A stretch of DNA of 62,862 bases from Chlorokybus atmophyticus (lineage: Eukaryota; Streptophyta; Chlorokybophyceae; Chlorokybales; Chlorokybaceae), in the NCBI GenBank assembly GCA_009103225.1, contig RHPI01003788.1, forward strand, positions 295,559-358,420, in the 5' to 3' direction. Below the pieces are notes generated by a model, which saw nothing but the letters and a program-made list of their open reading frames with translations, did not search any database and had not been told where the DNA came from. Both the position numbers and the translations under genes were made by a program. Below, one piece after another: positions 1-12,869 of this stretch. Numbering within the stretch: position 1 is the first letter of the stretch; each line of letters begins with the position of its first letter.

Positions 1-199
1 CCCCCCCCTCTCGTCCTCTTCCCCTTCCCTCCCCTTATTATTCCGCTCACCTTGAGGTCGCAGGTACCTACTGCAGCGCCCCCTAGTTCTGCGCCCTGAG
101 CAGAGCAGCAACAGTGACGCCCTGGGTCACATGTGCAGTGACTGTTCTAGACACATGTGCACGGTGGTATGTGCGAGCGGTGATGACGAAGGTGCACCG

Positions 200-340
200 C
201 ACTTGTCTGCAAGCGCACGCACTGTGTGACACACATACACATACGCGCAAAGATATGCGCACGCACGCGCACTCTTGCAAGCATGTGGGTGTACCCCATG
301 CACACGTACACACGTTCTCACCCTCACGGCACTTCAGAGC
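200..340. repeat. CA/TG-rich alternating purine-pyrimidine repeat
   Basis: Irregular CACAC/ACGCAC words of low complexity. Open frames on both strands here are compositional and show no coding features. The rest of 1-1090 holds nothing I recognise. Confidence 0.7.
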
Positions 341-1159
341 ATGCATTGCGCAATGCATGCATAGCTGCCAGCTCAGCATCTACGGAGCAGCGGCTGCTTG
401 ATGGCGCCATCCACGCCTCCTCCGTCGGGCACCTTCCGGTTGGCAGCACTTGACTGGCCTGCACGAGCAAGTGAGCTTGCCATAGCAACCATGCGAAGTG
501 CCTTTTTCTGAAACTGTTGCACAATGCTGTGCAGTCTGTGGGCGTCTATGGGCTTCTGGACAGCCGCTCCATGGGTTTTAGAATCCACTGACCAGGCATC
601 GCTGGCTCATAGGCACTGGTTAGTGCAGTCTATGAGCCCCCCTATCACTGTCTCGTATGTTGCACTAGTCGGCGCCGCCTATAAAACGGTGTAAAACTAC
701 AAGCTGATCATGACAGATGTTTGTACGTGCATGCGTGCATGAGACAAAGTAAGACAGAGCAAGAGAATGCATGCATCTACTCAGCAAGCTGCATGCTTGT
801 GCAAGCATGCAATTGGCCGTGACACTGAACAAAGCTGACTAGCTCACAAGCTATACGCTTTGCACGCCTTGCCTACCAATAAGCAGAACCATGGTAGTCA
901 CATGCGATGATTGTGCGTACCATGCTCTCAGCACTGCAACATCTGACAGAGGCAAGACAGATCACGTACCGCACTATCTAGCACAAAGCCATCAGCGATA
1001 TACAAAGCAACGCAAGTGCAGCAACAAGTTTGATAGACTGATGGTGCTATGGTGAGCTGAGCGAGCTATCGCTGCATAACACGCATGGGTTCGTAATGCC
1101 ACATGACATGATCAGCGGTTTAACGTGCGACAACAATGCTAGGAGCAATGATGCCTCGG

Positions 1160-1420
1160 AGCCTGCGGCTGTAGCTGCTGCAGCCGCCGACGCTGTAGCA
1201 ACCCAGCTGTACGACAGCTGTAGCAGCTGCGGCGGCTGTTGCTATGGCGGCTGTTGTTGGACTTACTGTTGTGCAGGTACAGCAGCAGTATTCACAAGCA
1301 CAACCACCATCATGTCTACGACAAGCATGTCTATGGCAACAACGACAATTGACAACGATAGTAGGAGCCGCTGCAACCGTGGCAGCTGCTGTTGTTACAC
1401 TGGCGACCACGCAATTCAAG
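1160..1420. repeat. GCT/GCA trinucleotide-rich segment
   Basis: Dense in GCTGCT/GCAGCA/TGTTGC words, so several frames are open on both strands. They encode Ala/Cys/Thr-rich low-complexity strings with no recognisable domain, so I call no gene. Confidence 0.5.
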
Positions 1421-1659
1421 CTTACAGCAAGCAAAGCAACGTTGCACCGAAAAGAACTAACACCAACACCTTTCCGTAGCCAGCCTACCTCCAGCACCGC
1501 CCCCTCCGGCGCTGCCTCCAGCGCTTGCAGCATAAGCAACGCAAGCAGTGCCTCAGTACGACCCAGCGACTAGGGTTTCAGCACGGGATAAGGACAGTGT
1601 CGTACATACCGCTCTGCTGACGTGTACGAAGTTGCATCCCGCTGTCACAGACAATGCGG

Positions 1660-2000
1660 TGCGTGCCAGGCCTGGTGCTCACTCTGTCTGCGTACGAACC
1701 GGACTTGGTTCTCGGAACCGAAACATGTTCGTACCAGTGCTGCTTCGGTCGACAGGTCGCGCGGGGCGGGATCAGCCTTGGTTTCAACACTTCAACCGCG
1801 TGCTGCACCAGTGCTTCACTGGTTCATTGGCCGCGGGACATGCGACCGACCCTGGTTCGGTTCATCGGACCATACCGTCCGGCTCCAGGGCCGGACCACC
1901 AGTGGTCCGGTCACACCGGACCAGTCGCGGTACTGGTACGCTACAACGTACCAGACGCGGGCTGCGTACGACTGGTCCGCGCGTAAAAAGCCCTGTGGTA
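1660..2000. repeat. cluster of GGACC / GGTACC palindromic words
   Basis: Short self-complementary words built from GGTCC/GGACC and TGGTACCA recur many times, for example around 1840-1945. Related words occur at 5420-5585, 12870-13200 and between the MITEs at 13.7-14.4 kb. A short open stretch ending near 2172 codes an acidic tail but cannot be tied to any family. Confidence 0.5.
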
Positions 2001-2469
2001 GCGTATCCCCATTCCACGCACAAAGATGCTGTCACCCGACAAGTTCGTACATGCGGATGACACCGTCCAAGACCAAGGCTGGTCCTAGTGATGAGGACAT
2101 TTTGTATAGCGTTAGGCTTTTTGAGCCTGCGGTTGAGGATGAGGCTGCTGAGGCTGATGGTGAGGACATGTAATGCATTGTGCACAAACATGCATGCGTG
2201 CATTTCTGTGACTGAAAGTTCACACAGAGGTGTTGTAGATGGATGCGAGGAGGTTGTGCCGCCGCGCGTAACGGTGGCGTTGTGCATGACGTTCTTCCAT
2301 GGTGTGGAGGCGTTCATCGCTACCAACGACTACCCCATTTCAGAACATTATTAGCTCACATTGCGTCAGCTGCGTAGTGTGGTCATCAAGCATCAGATAT
2401 ATAATGCCGGGCATAAAACTCGCATCCAGGACTTTTTCACAGCGGGTGATACCGGGCATAAGGCTATAA

Positions 2470-2597
2470 GAGCTTAATTATGCTGTTGACGGTTAAAGAA
2501 TACATATTTTCTTAAACACTAAGAATACCCCCATGACTGGAATGAAAAAGGTAGGGATAAACGTGATTCTTATCACGAGGAAGACTGTACCAGGTAC
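2470..2597 (-). mobile_element. degenerate relative of the 13-kb MITE family
   Basis: The reverse complement of the first ~110 bp of the MITE at 13263-13739 is recognisable here. Shared parts are the ACGGTTAAAGAATA block, the AGAATACCCCC block, the GGGATAAACGTGATTCTT block and a terminal AGACTGTA at about 2583-2590. It is clearly more diverged than the copies at 13-15 kb. Boundaries are approximate, and only one terminus is convincing. Confidence 0.5.
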
Positions 2598-2601
2598 ACT
2601 A

Positions 2602-4080
2602 TGGTTGAACGGTTCAACTTGAACCGCAACGGTGTATATACCAGTTAGGTATTGAGCTTAACTTGATAGCAACTGAACTCTTGCAAATAGGTTGGCGCTA
2701 AAAACGATTTCGTCGATCAAACCATGTAAGATACCGTAGTTGTCAACGCCTACCACGGTTAATTCGTTACCGTGGTAGGATCAACAAATCTAGATCTGCA
2801 AACGCAGCTAGCAGCAGCAGGCGCGCTTGGTGCGCACAACCACTGCACGGCTGCTGGCCAGGGCGATGGCGATGACAGCGGCGATGGATCCGCCGCCGCC
2901 GCCGTTGCTTGCGCTTCGTTGTCGGGCATATGCCACCTCTGACCAACGAGTAGCCTCCTATGCAGCCACTGCCTGCTGCTTTGCGCTAGCTCACCTGCCA
3001 CTCCACCGCGCCTTAGCCTGCTCTTCAGCTCGCCTGCTCCTACACGCCTGCCCGTTTGTGCATGCTCATACATGACATTCCAAATAACTTGGTGAATAAG
3101 TCAGTGCCTGCTTGTTTTGTGCTCGCCGTGGTGCATGTAGCTTGTCTGCATGGCAGTGCGCCTGCAGGTACTACTGGCTATGCTTGTCGCCATGTTGTTG
3201 CCAACACTCTTGGTGTTGCTGTTGAGCTTGATATTGTAGATGTGCCTTACAGGTTGAAGGCCTTCACCACTTGTCATGCTGTGTAGGCCGCTTGCCAGGC
3301 ATTGCCTGCAGGTACTGCCGTCGCTATTTAATGCTGCTGCTGCTGCTGCGCAGTTGCTTTTGTCGTCGTCCTTGCCGTTGCTTGAGCTCACATTTTGCGG
3401 TTGGTGCTGACAGGGTTAAGTTAAGGGTAGTCAATGGCAGCTTGCTTTTCACACATTCGTCAGTGCCCCACAACTCTTTGCATGTGTGCTCAGTGCTTTG
3501 CAATGTTTCAACCCCTCCAGGCAAGTTGCTGTCTGCTTTTGCTCGTCAGTTACCTGCTTGCTTGTCTGCTCTATTAGCCTGCTTAACTAATGCATATGGC
3601 TTTGCGTGTTGGTGTTGCGTTCTCATTTGTTGTTTTTTAAGCTGTATTTGGTCTAGCAAGCTGACGCCATCAAGCTTATAGCAGAGCTAGTCATGACATC
3701 ATTTATGTTGGCAGCAGCTTTGTTGGCTACTGAAACGCAATCAACCAGCTAGAGCTCTTCTGGTGCGTTTAATGGTCGTCCACTCTGCGGATTAACTCGA
3801 CGAGTATGGCCTGCACCTGCTGCCAGTGTGTGCGTCAATGCTCGTCATTGTGCCTATGGCTGTTTCACATGTTGTTGCTGGCAAATTCTTGGCTTCCTCC
3901 ACTTTCAGTACTGATTTCACTGCTTTTATGCTGACTTGCTTTTCACATTGACTAACGTTTTGTGCAATGACTGATTGTTAGATGGTGACCATGATGCTGA
4001 TTGCTGGCACGTGTAGGAGGGAGGTAGGCTTAAGGAGCCACCACACAGATTCACGAAGTTTTATGCTAAACACACGCTTG
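2602..4080. other. no recognisable gene
   Basis: Mixed-composition sequence. Its open frames are short, contradict each other between strands and show no domain motif or paired splice signals that I could extend. Confidence 0.5.
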
Positions 4081-4094
4081 CTACTTGATGCATG

Positions 4095-4400
4095 GGCACG
4101 CACACATGCACACACACACACACATGCACACACACGCACACGCACGCGTGCATGTGTGCACGCCTGCAGGCTTCAAGGCAGGCATGCCCGCATGTTCTCG
4201 CACAATTGCACACGTCAGCCTGCACGCACATGCAAGCTTGTGCACAGATGTGCAGGCGTGCAAGCTTGTACGCACGCATGTACATACTTGCACACATACG
4301 TATGCATGGTGCCCTTCAGGCGTTCTGACATGCATGGGCACGCGCACATATGTAAATTGTCCAGGCGTGCAAGGGTGCAGGCTTGTAGGTGTAGTGCTAA
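4095..4400. repeat. CA-rich alternating purine-pyrimidine repeat
   Basis: (CA)n with interspersed CACGCA and GTGCAGGC words. Overlapping frames on both strands yield only His/Thr/Cys/Arg/Ala strings, so these frames are not genes. Confidence 0.75.
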
Positions 4401-4740
4401 GGAGGCCTAGATTTTGCTGCAGTCCGTTTTGATCCTGAACAAGGGCAAGCCTGTGGGCACAGTTGTGGCCAAGGACCCTGAAGCAGATTTCCTCGACTTT
4501 GCCCAGGTGTGAAGCACATGCGGCTATAAGACTGTGTGTGTTGATGTTGATGGTGTAGAAGCAAACAGTCATCTCAAGCTGTCGATGCTGTTCTAGGTCT
4601 TCATGCAAGACTTTGTGTCGTCCGGGCTAGTTTTTATAATTATAGGGATGCCAAAGATTGTGGAGGGCGTGCGCATGCTGCCAGCTCCGAAAATGCAGGT
4701 GCGTACACATGCAATTCACGTATGCAACTGTATGCGTGAG

Positions 4741-4774
4741 GGCATGCGCATACGCATACGCATACGCATACGCA
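4741..4774 (+). repeat. short (GCATAC)n hexamer tandem repeat
   Basis: About five consecutive copies of GCATAC. Surrounding sequence to 5400 shows related GCRTRC words but no gene. Confidence 0.8.
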
Positions 4775-5701
4775 TGGATGCTCATGCTTGCATACTACTC
4801 TCCAGGCCTGCAAGTGCGCGGGAGTGGACCTCCTCTTATGCACGCGTGTAGTATTGCTCTTGTCTCCTGCAGGCGTTCACACGTGCTGCACATTTTCAGG
4901 GCGTGCAGGAGTTCAGGCATGTCCCCTGCATTAAGCGCACAAATGCTACTTTGCATGTGCACTTCTGCAGCTGCCGGCGTTCAGGCGTGCTGCATGCCTT
5001 CCAGGTGTGGAGGCGTTTAGGCGTACGCATTGGCTGGTGGTGGAGTTTCCGCACACACATGTACTGCCTGTAAACACATTTAATATGTAGTTGTATAGTC
5101 TGTGATGTTGTATAATCAGGTAGATTACTCTGAACATTGCCAACATTGCCAACATTGTTTGTGATGCCTGTGACTGTTAACTTAGTGCTTGTTACTGGTT
5201 TTTAACACAATGTAAGCTAAATGCACATTGCAAGACCATGATTGAACCGTGTACGAAATGATACCAGCAGACCATACAAGACCAGTATTGCATCATGCAT
5301 CGGCTGCATTTTTGCATGTTCAATGCGAAAAACAACTCCCAATGTTGATCCTGCTGTTGGGCACCAGTATTAGCATGTACGAATAGCGATTGCGAAAACT
5401 CCGGCCAATACTGTACCCGGCGACTGGTACCAATATAAGCCTGTACTGTGATGTCAGCAAAAACGGCCAATATTGCGGCCGTCAATTGCCGCGGCCCACC
5501 ACGACAGTGCTTGGATCGGGGACCAGTACCAGTTCCCGCCGATTGGCCAGTTTCGAGACTGGTCCGCGGGTCTCGTGGACCTGCTAAAGTATAGTATAGT
5601 ATACAGGAGACGGCCTTCTTCGGGCTGCATTCGACGGCTTTGTAACTACTCTTGTATTTAGTAACTACAAAGAATTGGCGGCTGCTGTGCGCTCGGCAGT
5701 G

Positions 5702-5764
<63 letters not shown>
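5702..5764. repeat. (TA)n microsatellite
   Basis: About 31 uninterrupted TA dinucleotides. The adjoining sequence is AT-rich to about 5810, and a poly-C stretch lies at 5977-5990. Confidence 0.95.
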
Positions 5765-5768
<4 letters not shown>

Positions 5769-6479
5769 AAACGTAAATAATAAATATATGTACAAAGTAA
5801 ATACAAACACCGTTGGATCGATGCGGCGTTGACCGCTCGATGCTTCGATACATATTTCTTTCATTTATTGCCGATCTTCGCCGTGCTCCGCCGTGCGTTA
5901 CAATACACAAGAAACACCTTTACGTACCGTGTGTACCGTACAAACAGTACACCTTTGCGTACCGTACTCTAAGCTGCCCCCCCCCCCCCCATCCCCCCCG
6001 TTTTGTACTGTGCATCTAATTGATTACACAGAGCGCCACATAGATGCCTCTAAAGCAAATGTATATATTTAGAGCACTGTGTAGCTATTTAGATACATAC
6101 ATTTATCAGAGCAAACAAAGTTGCGGTAAGTAAGGTTAGAGTTTTCATTGGTCGGCAGCCGTTGGGGGCGGCGGCATGGGCGGCTTGGGGGCGGCGTGGG
6201 TGGGCTACATATGTGACAATGATGGCCACCATAGACATGTAGCTAGTATGTATAAGCCTGTTGTTGACAATGTTAATGGCATACATGAGCTTGTTTCATT
6301 GCGATAGGGTCTTTTTGTGGCTGTTTACAAGCGCCACATGTTTGGGAGCTGATGTTACCCCCTTGAAGCTAATCCATCCACCACCTCCCTCTCCTCATGC
6401 TCCCCCCCCGCCCCCACCGCCCCCACCTCCCCCTCAACCTCCATCATCACAACCCCAATCGCGACAAGAGGGTAAGTCA

Positions 6480-7170
6480 CAAACACACATGGTGTGTGTG
6501 TGGGTGTGTATGCGCGTGTATATGTGCGCTCGTTACATGTTTGTGAGCGTGCGTGCGTGCACGCATGCGTATGCTCGTGCTCGTCTGCGTGCGGACGCAT
6601 ATGTGCGCATGTGTACCTTGCGACAATGTGTGCGCGCATGCAAGCTGGTGTCGGGACAGGAGTGTATGCTCGTGTGCGCGCGTGTACGTGTATGCATACG
6701 TGCATCCGCATACACGCGTGCGTGTGTATGCGTGCATGCGCGTGTGTATGCTCATGTGCGCATATGCATACACGCGTTTACGTGTATGCATCTATGCATC
6801 TGCATACACGCGCGTGTGTGTATGTGTATGGGCGTGTGTGGGTATGAATGCGCGTCGTATATGTGTGTGCGCTCATCACATGCGTGCGTACGTGCGTGAG
6901 CGCGCGTGTATATGCTTGTGGTCGCTATGTGCGCATGTGTTGTGTGGACGCTATGCGCTTATGTGTATGCGGCAATGTGTGTACGCATGCAAGCTAGTGT
7001 CGGGGCGGGCGTGGAGGCATGTGAGTTTGCATGTAGACATATGCATATGCACGTATGCATGCCCGCATGTGTATGTGTATGGGCATGTGTGGGCGCCAAG
7101 GCTATTGTGCGCGTGCACGCATGCGTGTACGTGTGTGTGAATGTGTATATCATGTATAGGATGATGCCTG
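6480..7170. repeat. 0.7-kb alternating GT/GC (purine-pyrimidine) tract inside an intron
   Basis: Nearly pure RY alternation (GTGTGCGCGTGTATGC type). It sits wholly between a consensus GTAAGT donor at 6472 and a GTGAACAG acceptor at 7230. Overlapping open frames on both strands are by-products of the repeat. Confidence 0.8.
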
Positions 7171-7832
7171 TGTGGCGTGTGTGTGATATGTATTGTACAA
7201 ACTCATGTGCTGACATTGATATGTGAACAGACAATGAGGAAATTGGAGCGGGGCACCCCGTATATGAAGAAGCTTCTAAGCGAGTGCGCTTGTATGCACC
7301 AGAACTAGTTTGCAACAATGTCAGCCAAACGTGGCAGCTCAAGTAACCATTGCAACTTATGCACTGGCCCGATATACGAATGCCAATGACAAACCCTTTG
7401 TTGGCTGTCAAGACAAAAGAGGCCTGCACGCCATCAACCTTCGACAAGAAAGACTGTTATGTAGATGATGTTAACACCATTATGGTGTAATCTTGTTGGC
7501 ATGGGTGTATGCCCGTATGCATGCGTGCGTGGGGTTAAGCATCTACTAGGTGGCACGCGTGTGGATGTAGAATGTCATGCGATGAGGGCTGCTTGATGTT
7601 CAAGTGCATATGCAGGTGACATACTGGGTGCCTCGTGTTTTTTTCAATTAATATGTGAAGCAATACTCCCGCATGTAACAAGAAGGCCATCACATCTGAT
7701 GGGTGGTATAAACACATGCGCAAGGTCACAGGGCTACGTGGTAGTAACTGGCTCTATGGCATGAGTCTGAGCTGCAAAAAGTGTACAGGTACGCATTGTC
7801 ACACATGCATTGCGTATACACACACATTGCTA

Positions 7833-7887
7833 GCACATATGTAAATGCTTGCATGTTGATTCAACATGCAAGCATTTACATATGTGC
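7833..7887. repeat. perfect 27-bp inverted repeat with 1-nt loop
   Basis: Arms 7833-7859 and 7861-7887 are exact reverse complements around a single T at 7860. The outermost bases continue as non-pairing A/A. It lies inside the putative intron 7789-7901, so the spliced-out RNA would form a strong hairpin. Confidence 0.95.
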
Positions 7888-9249
7888 AAATGGTATTGCA
7901 GGTAATGAAAGTAGAGACTTTACTTGTCTCATATACAATTATACAATTATCGAATCCTTGGGCGGCTGCCAACATTTGTGCGAGACGAGTTCAAGATTCT
8001 GTTGACACCACGAGTAGGGTTAAGAAAAGACTTATTCGATTTTATTACGAGAGCCATAGTATGTGGTCAATCACTCCACGATGTATGCGAGCAACTCAAA
8101 GAGAGTCATCGCACCGACTACACACGGGTACATTGTTCTAATCTGGTATTGTATGCTCTTCGGCACAGTGATTGCATGCTTGAGCACTCAAATTAACCAT
8201 AATTACGTCTTTTCTTAGTAAATGCAGACGCTATTAGTGTACACTGAAATTTGGGAGTACCTGCACAAACCCGGTGATGCATTATCTTATCTTTGTACTA
8301 CATCCATGCCGTCGCCGCCTGCGTTTGAAGTCTTTGATGATCCCAAGGGATGGCGCGGGTACGTGCCAAGCGCTGAGTACCTGACTCAGCAATACATTAA
8401 GCATGGTCAAGCAAGACGTGAATGGCAACAAAAGAGGATGACGACACTTGGTGGAGCTATACTAGCTGTGGATCATACATACTTTAAATTGCCCAAATTT
8501 GTGCGACAAGAAGGACGTAAGGTGGCGGAAGATGTTTTCACACTTTATAACGAAACCAAGCAAGTGTGGTTGCATTGATTTGCGACTGCTGTGATTAAGT
8601 TTGATAGATTGTGCGGTCAGTTGGGTGAACACAATCACCCACACACGAACTGTCTATGGGTGATTGGATGGTACCTGGCTAGCTCATCCAGATTGGCCAA
8701 AGTCGTCCCAGCCTTGCCAATGATTATTAAGCGTGCATACTACGCTGTGCATCAACAAGTGAGACGCACGTGCACGCCGCAGTGTTTGCTATAAAGCAAT
8801 GAGTGTGCTTGCATATGCATGAACAAAACTGTGTGCAGTCATTGAAGGTGGTGTGTTGTGATAACTCGACAAGCATGGAGATGTTCTTACTCCAAGGTTT
8901 CGGGTTGGACCATCTTTTGGTTTTGAAAGATCCATGGCATTTTAGAAATATTTTAGAAACAGCATTACAGAAACAGCACACAACCCCTCACCTCCTGACC
9001 ACGTTGGTGCCACCCTATTAGAACACGCTCTCTCACAGCAGACCAGCAACACAACTTAAGTAAGTAGTAGCTGCATGTTAATGCAATCATAACGTGGTGT
9101 TCAATGTGGACATGACCGACAACCGTTGTAGGCACAAGCCACACCGGCAACGGATTATAACCCCTCTCGTTCAAGCAGCTTCAACGCCACAGCAAACCAA
9201 CCACAACATGTGTCTTCTCAGCATGACAGCAACACCACAAGTTAAGTAA

Positions 9250-9610
9250 GTGGTGTGCGTGCGAACGTGCAAGTTTGTGCGAGCGCTCGCGCGATCGAGG
9301 GCGCGTGCGTGCGTGCGTGCGAATGAGTGCGTGCGTTTGTGCAAACGTGCATCGGTGAGTGCGTGCGAGTGGGTGAGCGTGCATGCGTTGATTTGTGCGT
9401 GCATACGTGCGAACGTGCGAGCGAGCGTGCGAGCGAGTGCGCGTACGTGCGTGCGTGCATGCGTGCGAACGTACGAGCGTGCATGCTAGCGAGCGTGCAA
9501 GCGAGCACGCGAGCGAGGGCGCGTAGGTGCGTGCGTGTGCGAATGAGTGTGCGTGCATGCGTGCGACCGGATGTCGGTGCAAGCATGCGTGTGTGCAAGC
9601 GAGCGAGGGC

Positions 9611-9641
<31 letters not shown>

Positions 9642-9935
9642 AGTGAGTGTGCGTGCATGCGTGCGTGCAAAAGTGCGTCGGTGCGAGCGAGCAAGCGTGC
9701 GTGCGTGCGCGCGTGCGTGCGTGCGTGCGTGCTTCGGTGAGTGCGTGCGAGCGGGTGAGCGTGCGTGCAGTGGTTCGTGCGTGCGAGCGAACGAACGTGC
9801 GAGCGTGTGTATGAGCATGCATGTGGAGCATGAATGCGAGGTTGCACGCGTGCGTGTGCGCCAGCGTGCGGGTTAGCGTGCGCGTGTGCATGAGCGTGAG
9901 TGTGCGCGTGTGCGTGCATGCTTGCGCATATGTGT
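9250..9935. repeat. 0.7-kb GCGT/GCGA alternating tract inside an intron
   Basis: Tandem GTGC/GCGT/GCGA tetranucleotides. Frames on both strands are open for more than 200 codons only because the repeat lacks stops (Ala-Arg-Thr-His or Cys-Val-Arg strings). Flanked by a donor near 9241 and a TTTACAG acceptor ending at 9960. Confidence 0.85.
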
Positions 9936-11068
9936 GCCAATTTTATACGTTGTCATTTACAGATTGAGGAGGTCATCGATGATGAGTTGTACAATTACTT
10001 CACCCTTTTTTAGCAGGAGCGGGTCGCGACACAGCAAGTAAGTACCGCAATGCAAGTCAATTGGCAAAGGTTTAAGTGTGGTAATGTTAATCGTGATGCA
10101 GGGTGTCAGGCAAGCACACAACTCATCACACGATGCTGATCTCCTTGCCGAAGGCACGCGAAGAATGAGCATAACACCACGTCCTCCAAGGCCAGCGTGG
10201 CGACTGAGCCCACGCATTCCAACTCAATCCGTCAGCAACGTCAATGCACGCAATGAAGGTGTGGCAAGTTTCTAAACTAGGGTTCTCATTTGCGGTCATA
10301 CGAAACTCCGCAGACGCACATGCGGCGTGCATGTACGTGCTTGTTGTATGCGCATACATAGCCACAAATGCTCCATGCACGTGAATATAAACATGTCGTT
10401 CACAATGAATTTGCTTAGGCACTCAACCTGGAGCATCGAAGAATGCAGCGCATGGAGCACAACGCAATTTGAAGGTGCGCTCGGGTGTGTTGCACAAAAA
10501 GAAACCCATCAATTTTGCACGACACATTGCAAACGCCGAAGAACGACGGATGTGGTTTAAACTACACCAAGCGTCCACAAACAACACTGGCAAAACCGAT
10601 TGGGACGCTATGTGTAGGGAGTGGAATTAGGGTTAAGTGAACAGGTAGCTCAAAAGAATGGCCGCGAGATCTATTGAAAGTGCAAGCATTATCTGCAAGC
10701 GTTTGAACGCCAGCTAGTCAAAGACTTGGTGGAAAACGAGCATGTAACCATGCGCAATGCTATGCAGGGTTTTTTTGCAGACACTACCAGCGTCACTCCT
10801 CTGAGTGCAACAGCACATTGCAAACCAACCCAAAGCCGAGCCTCCTCAAGCTCAGCGCCAATCAACCCGCCGCCAGCTACAGTCACGTGTCATGCGTAAG
10901 GACTTCGCGCATTGGCGGGAGTGCCCCTTTAAGGATGTCACCAAGTTCCCGTGGCCTCCACTGTTGAGCGACATCTGTGGGCCAGACTGCAAAACGAATT
11001 GCCGAGTAGCAGGAGATTTGCGAGTGTAGAGTCTCATCAGCGCTAGAGATTCAGATTCATCTTGCTTC

Positions 11069-11605
<537 letters not shown>

Positions 11606-11699
11606 CTATACCCTTGTCCACTTGCACCAACGACAGGATTTCAAGCCCAAGTGTAAGTCCACGCGCTGTACCGTTTGCTAGTTTCGCCTAAATGCACGC

Positions 11700-12365
11700 C
11701 GCCGCCGCCCACGCCGCCGCCGCTGCCAAGAACGGGCGCCAAGTTGCAACTACTGACAACTTACCACACTTGCATTTAGAGGTTACTTAGGTTTCGTAAT
11801 TGATATCATACTGTATGATTCATACAGCCAAATGTATGCCGAAAAAGTACGGTACCTACTGCACAGTGCCTGAGGTACCGTATTAACGCATAACGGCAGT
11901 CAGCGAATGCGGTAAATACTATGATGAAACTGGACATCGGCAGCCCAAAGAGCACTGGAAGCATGCGAGGATGTTGTGAAAAACTTGTTGAATTTTGTAA
12001 AAAAAGTGGGCCCGACGCTGTATTTACTTGAAATTAGGCCCGAAATATTAAATACAAACGCTTAAGGACAATGGTCTGATCCGCCGGGCCCCCTCGCGGT
12101 CCGTCGGAAAATTGCCTTGTGGCTCCTCCGCCAGCGCCACCTCACTAAGTGGTAAAACCTTCTGCACAGACCACGGTATGATGAGCCCATGCATGTAAGC
12201 TGACAGTTGCACCATACACGGTGTTCAACTCTGTGGATCAATTGCCCACCGTTCGCGTTGCTTAGATCAACGGTTACAAAAGGCTAAGCCTTCTAGTCTA
12301 GCCTCTGCACAAAACCATCTTAAGGAAACTACATAAGTCAATTTAGCATGTATTCTAGCATCTAG
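11700..12365. other. no recognisable gene
   Basis: Begins with (GCC)n-like words at 11700-11730. No coding signature or repeat family recognised after that. Confidence 0.4.
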
Positions 12366-12741
12366 ACATAGGGTGAGGTCGCCGATGAGGCCCTCACTTA
12401 TCTCCTGCATGCTTGTTGCGCAGGCTGTGGATTGATGGGATTTATCGTGTGAACCTGTCACTGCATCGCCTCCACGAGCAGCCATGAAGGGTGCAATTGG
12501 TGTGTTCATCGGCACCTCACTCAATAGCTGGGCACGTCGACTTTTGCTTAGCCGATGCGCGGTCGCCGGTGTGGCCCTCACTTGTCTCCTTCATGGTTGT
12601 TGCGCAGGCTGTGGATTAATGGGATTTATCGCGTGACCCCGTCATTGCATCGCCTCCACGCGCAGCCATAAAGGGTGCAATTGGTGTGTTCATAGGCACC
12701 TCACTCAATAGCTTGGCACATTCCCTTTTGCTTAGCCGATG
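12366..12741. repeat. ~185-bp tandem duplication
   Basis: Two adjacent copies offset by about 185 bp: the word GCAGGCTGTGGATT occurs near 12420 and again near 12605. The copies differ by a few transitions and small indels. The - strand frame of the first copy is open for about 100 codons and partly kept in the second, so it may derive from coding sequence, but no domain is visible. Confidence 0.8.
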
Positions 12742-12756
12742 CGCCAGCAGTGATCC

Positions 12757-12859
12757 ACTTCACTCATTATTATTGGCTCACGCACGTGAGCATTAACAAT
12801 CGCACCGTGCATGGGACTGTCAATGCTCACGTGCGTAAGCCAACAATAATGGAGTGAAG
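12757..12859. repeat. imperfect ~38-bp foldback
   Basis: Arms 12757-12795 and 12821-12859 pair with a few mismatches across a 25-nt spacer and contain CTCACGCACGTGAGCATT and its complement. It could be a small foldback MITE. Confidence 0.8.
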
Positions 12860-12869
12860 CGTGCGTCAA

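Larger units (their letters stand above)
6261..10900 (+). pseudogene. decayed multi-exon DDE-type transposase-like gene
   Basis: Coding-like segments joined by good GT-AG introns run along the + strand. The first is a Pro-rich 5' exon ending at 6471, joined in frame over intron 6472-7230 to an acidic exon from 7231. Later introns are 7789-7901, 8146-8227 (phase 0), 8759-8838 (phase 0), one opening near 9241 and closing at 9960, and one closing near 10102. The core has a strand with GGAILAVDHTYFK (about 8450-8490) and, after the 8759-8838 intron, VVCCDN followed by LLVLKDPWHF (about 8850-8940). I read these as the first two acidic positions of an RNase H-fold transposase. 3' parts include DWDAMCREWN (about 10588-10618) and a Lys/Glu-rich block. 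It is broken by an in-frame TGA at 8576-8578, TAG near 9018, a frame slip near 10627 and a TGA near 10674. The family is not named with certainty. From memory it resembles uncharacterised transposases of fungi and invertebrates. Confidence 0.55.

Noticed and set aside
6261-6471. Signal peptide or membrane protein at the start of the decayed transposase
   Set aside because: The hydrophobic stretch MLTMLMAYMSLFH precedes a Pro-rich low-complexity exon, and the true start is unknown.
9181-9940. Open frames of more than 230 codons on the - strand and 137 on the + strand
   Set aside because: They exist only because the GCGT/GCGA repeat contains no stop codons; composition is Ala/Arg/Thr/His or Cys/Val/Arg with no domain, and splice sites bracket the tract.
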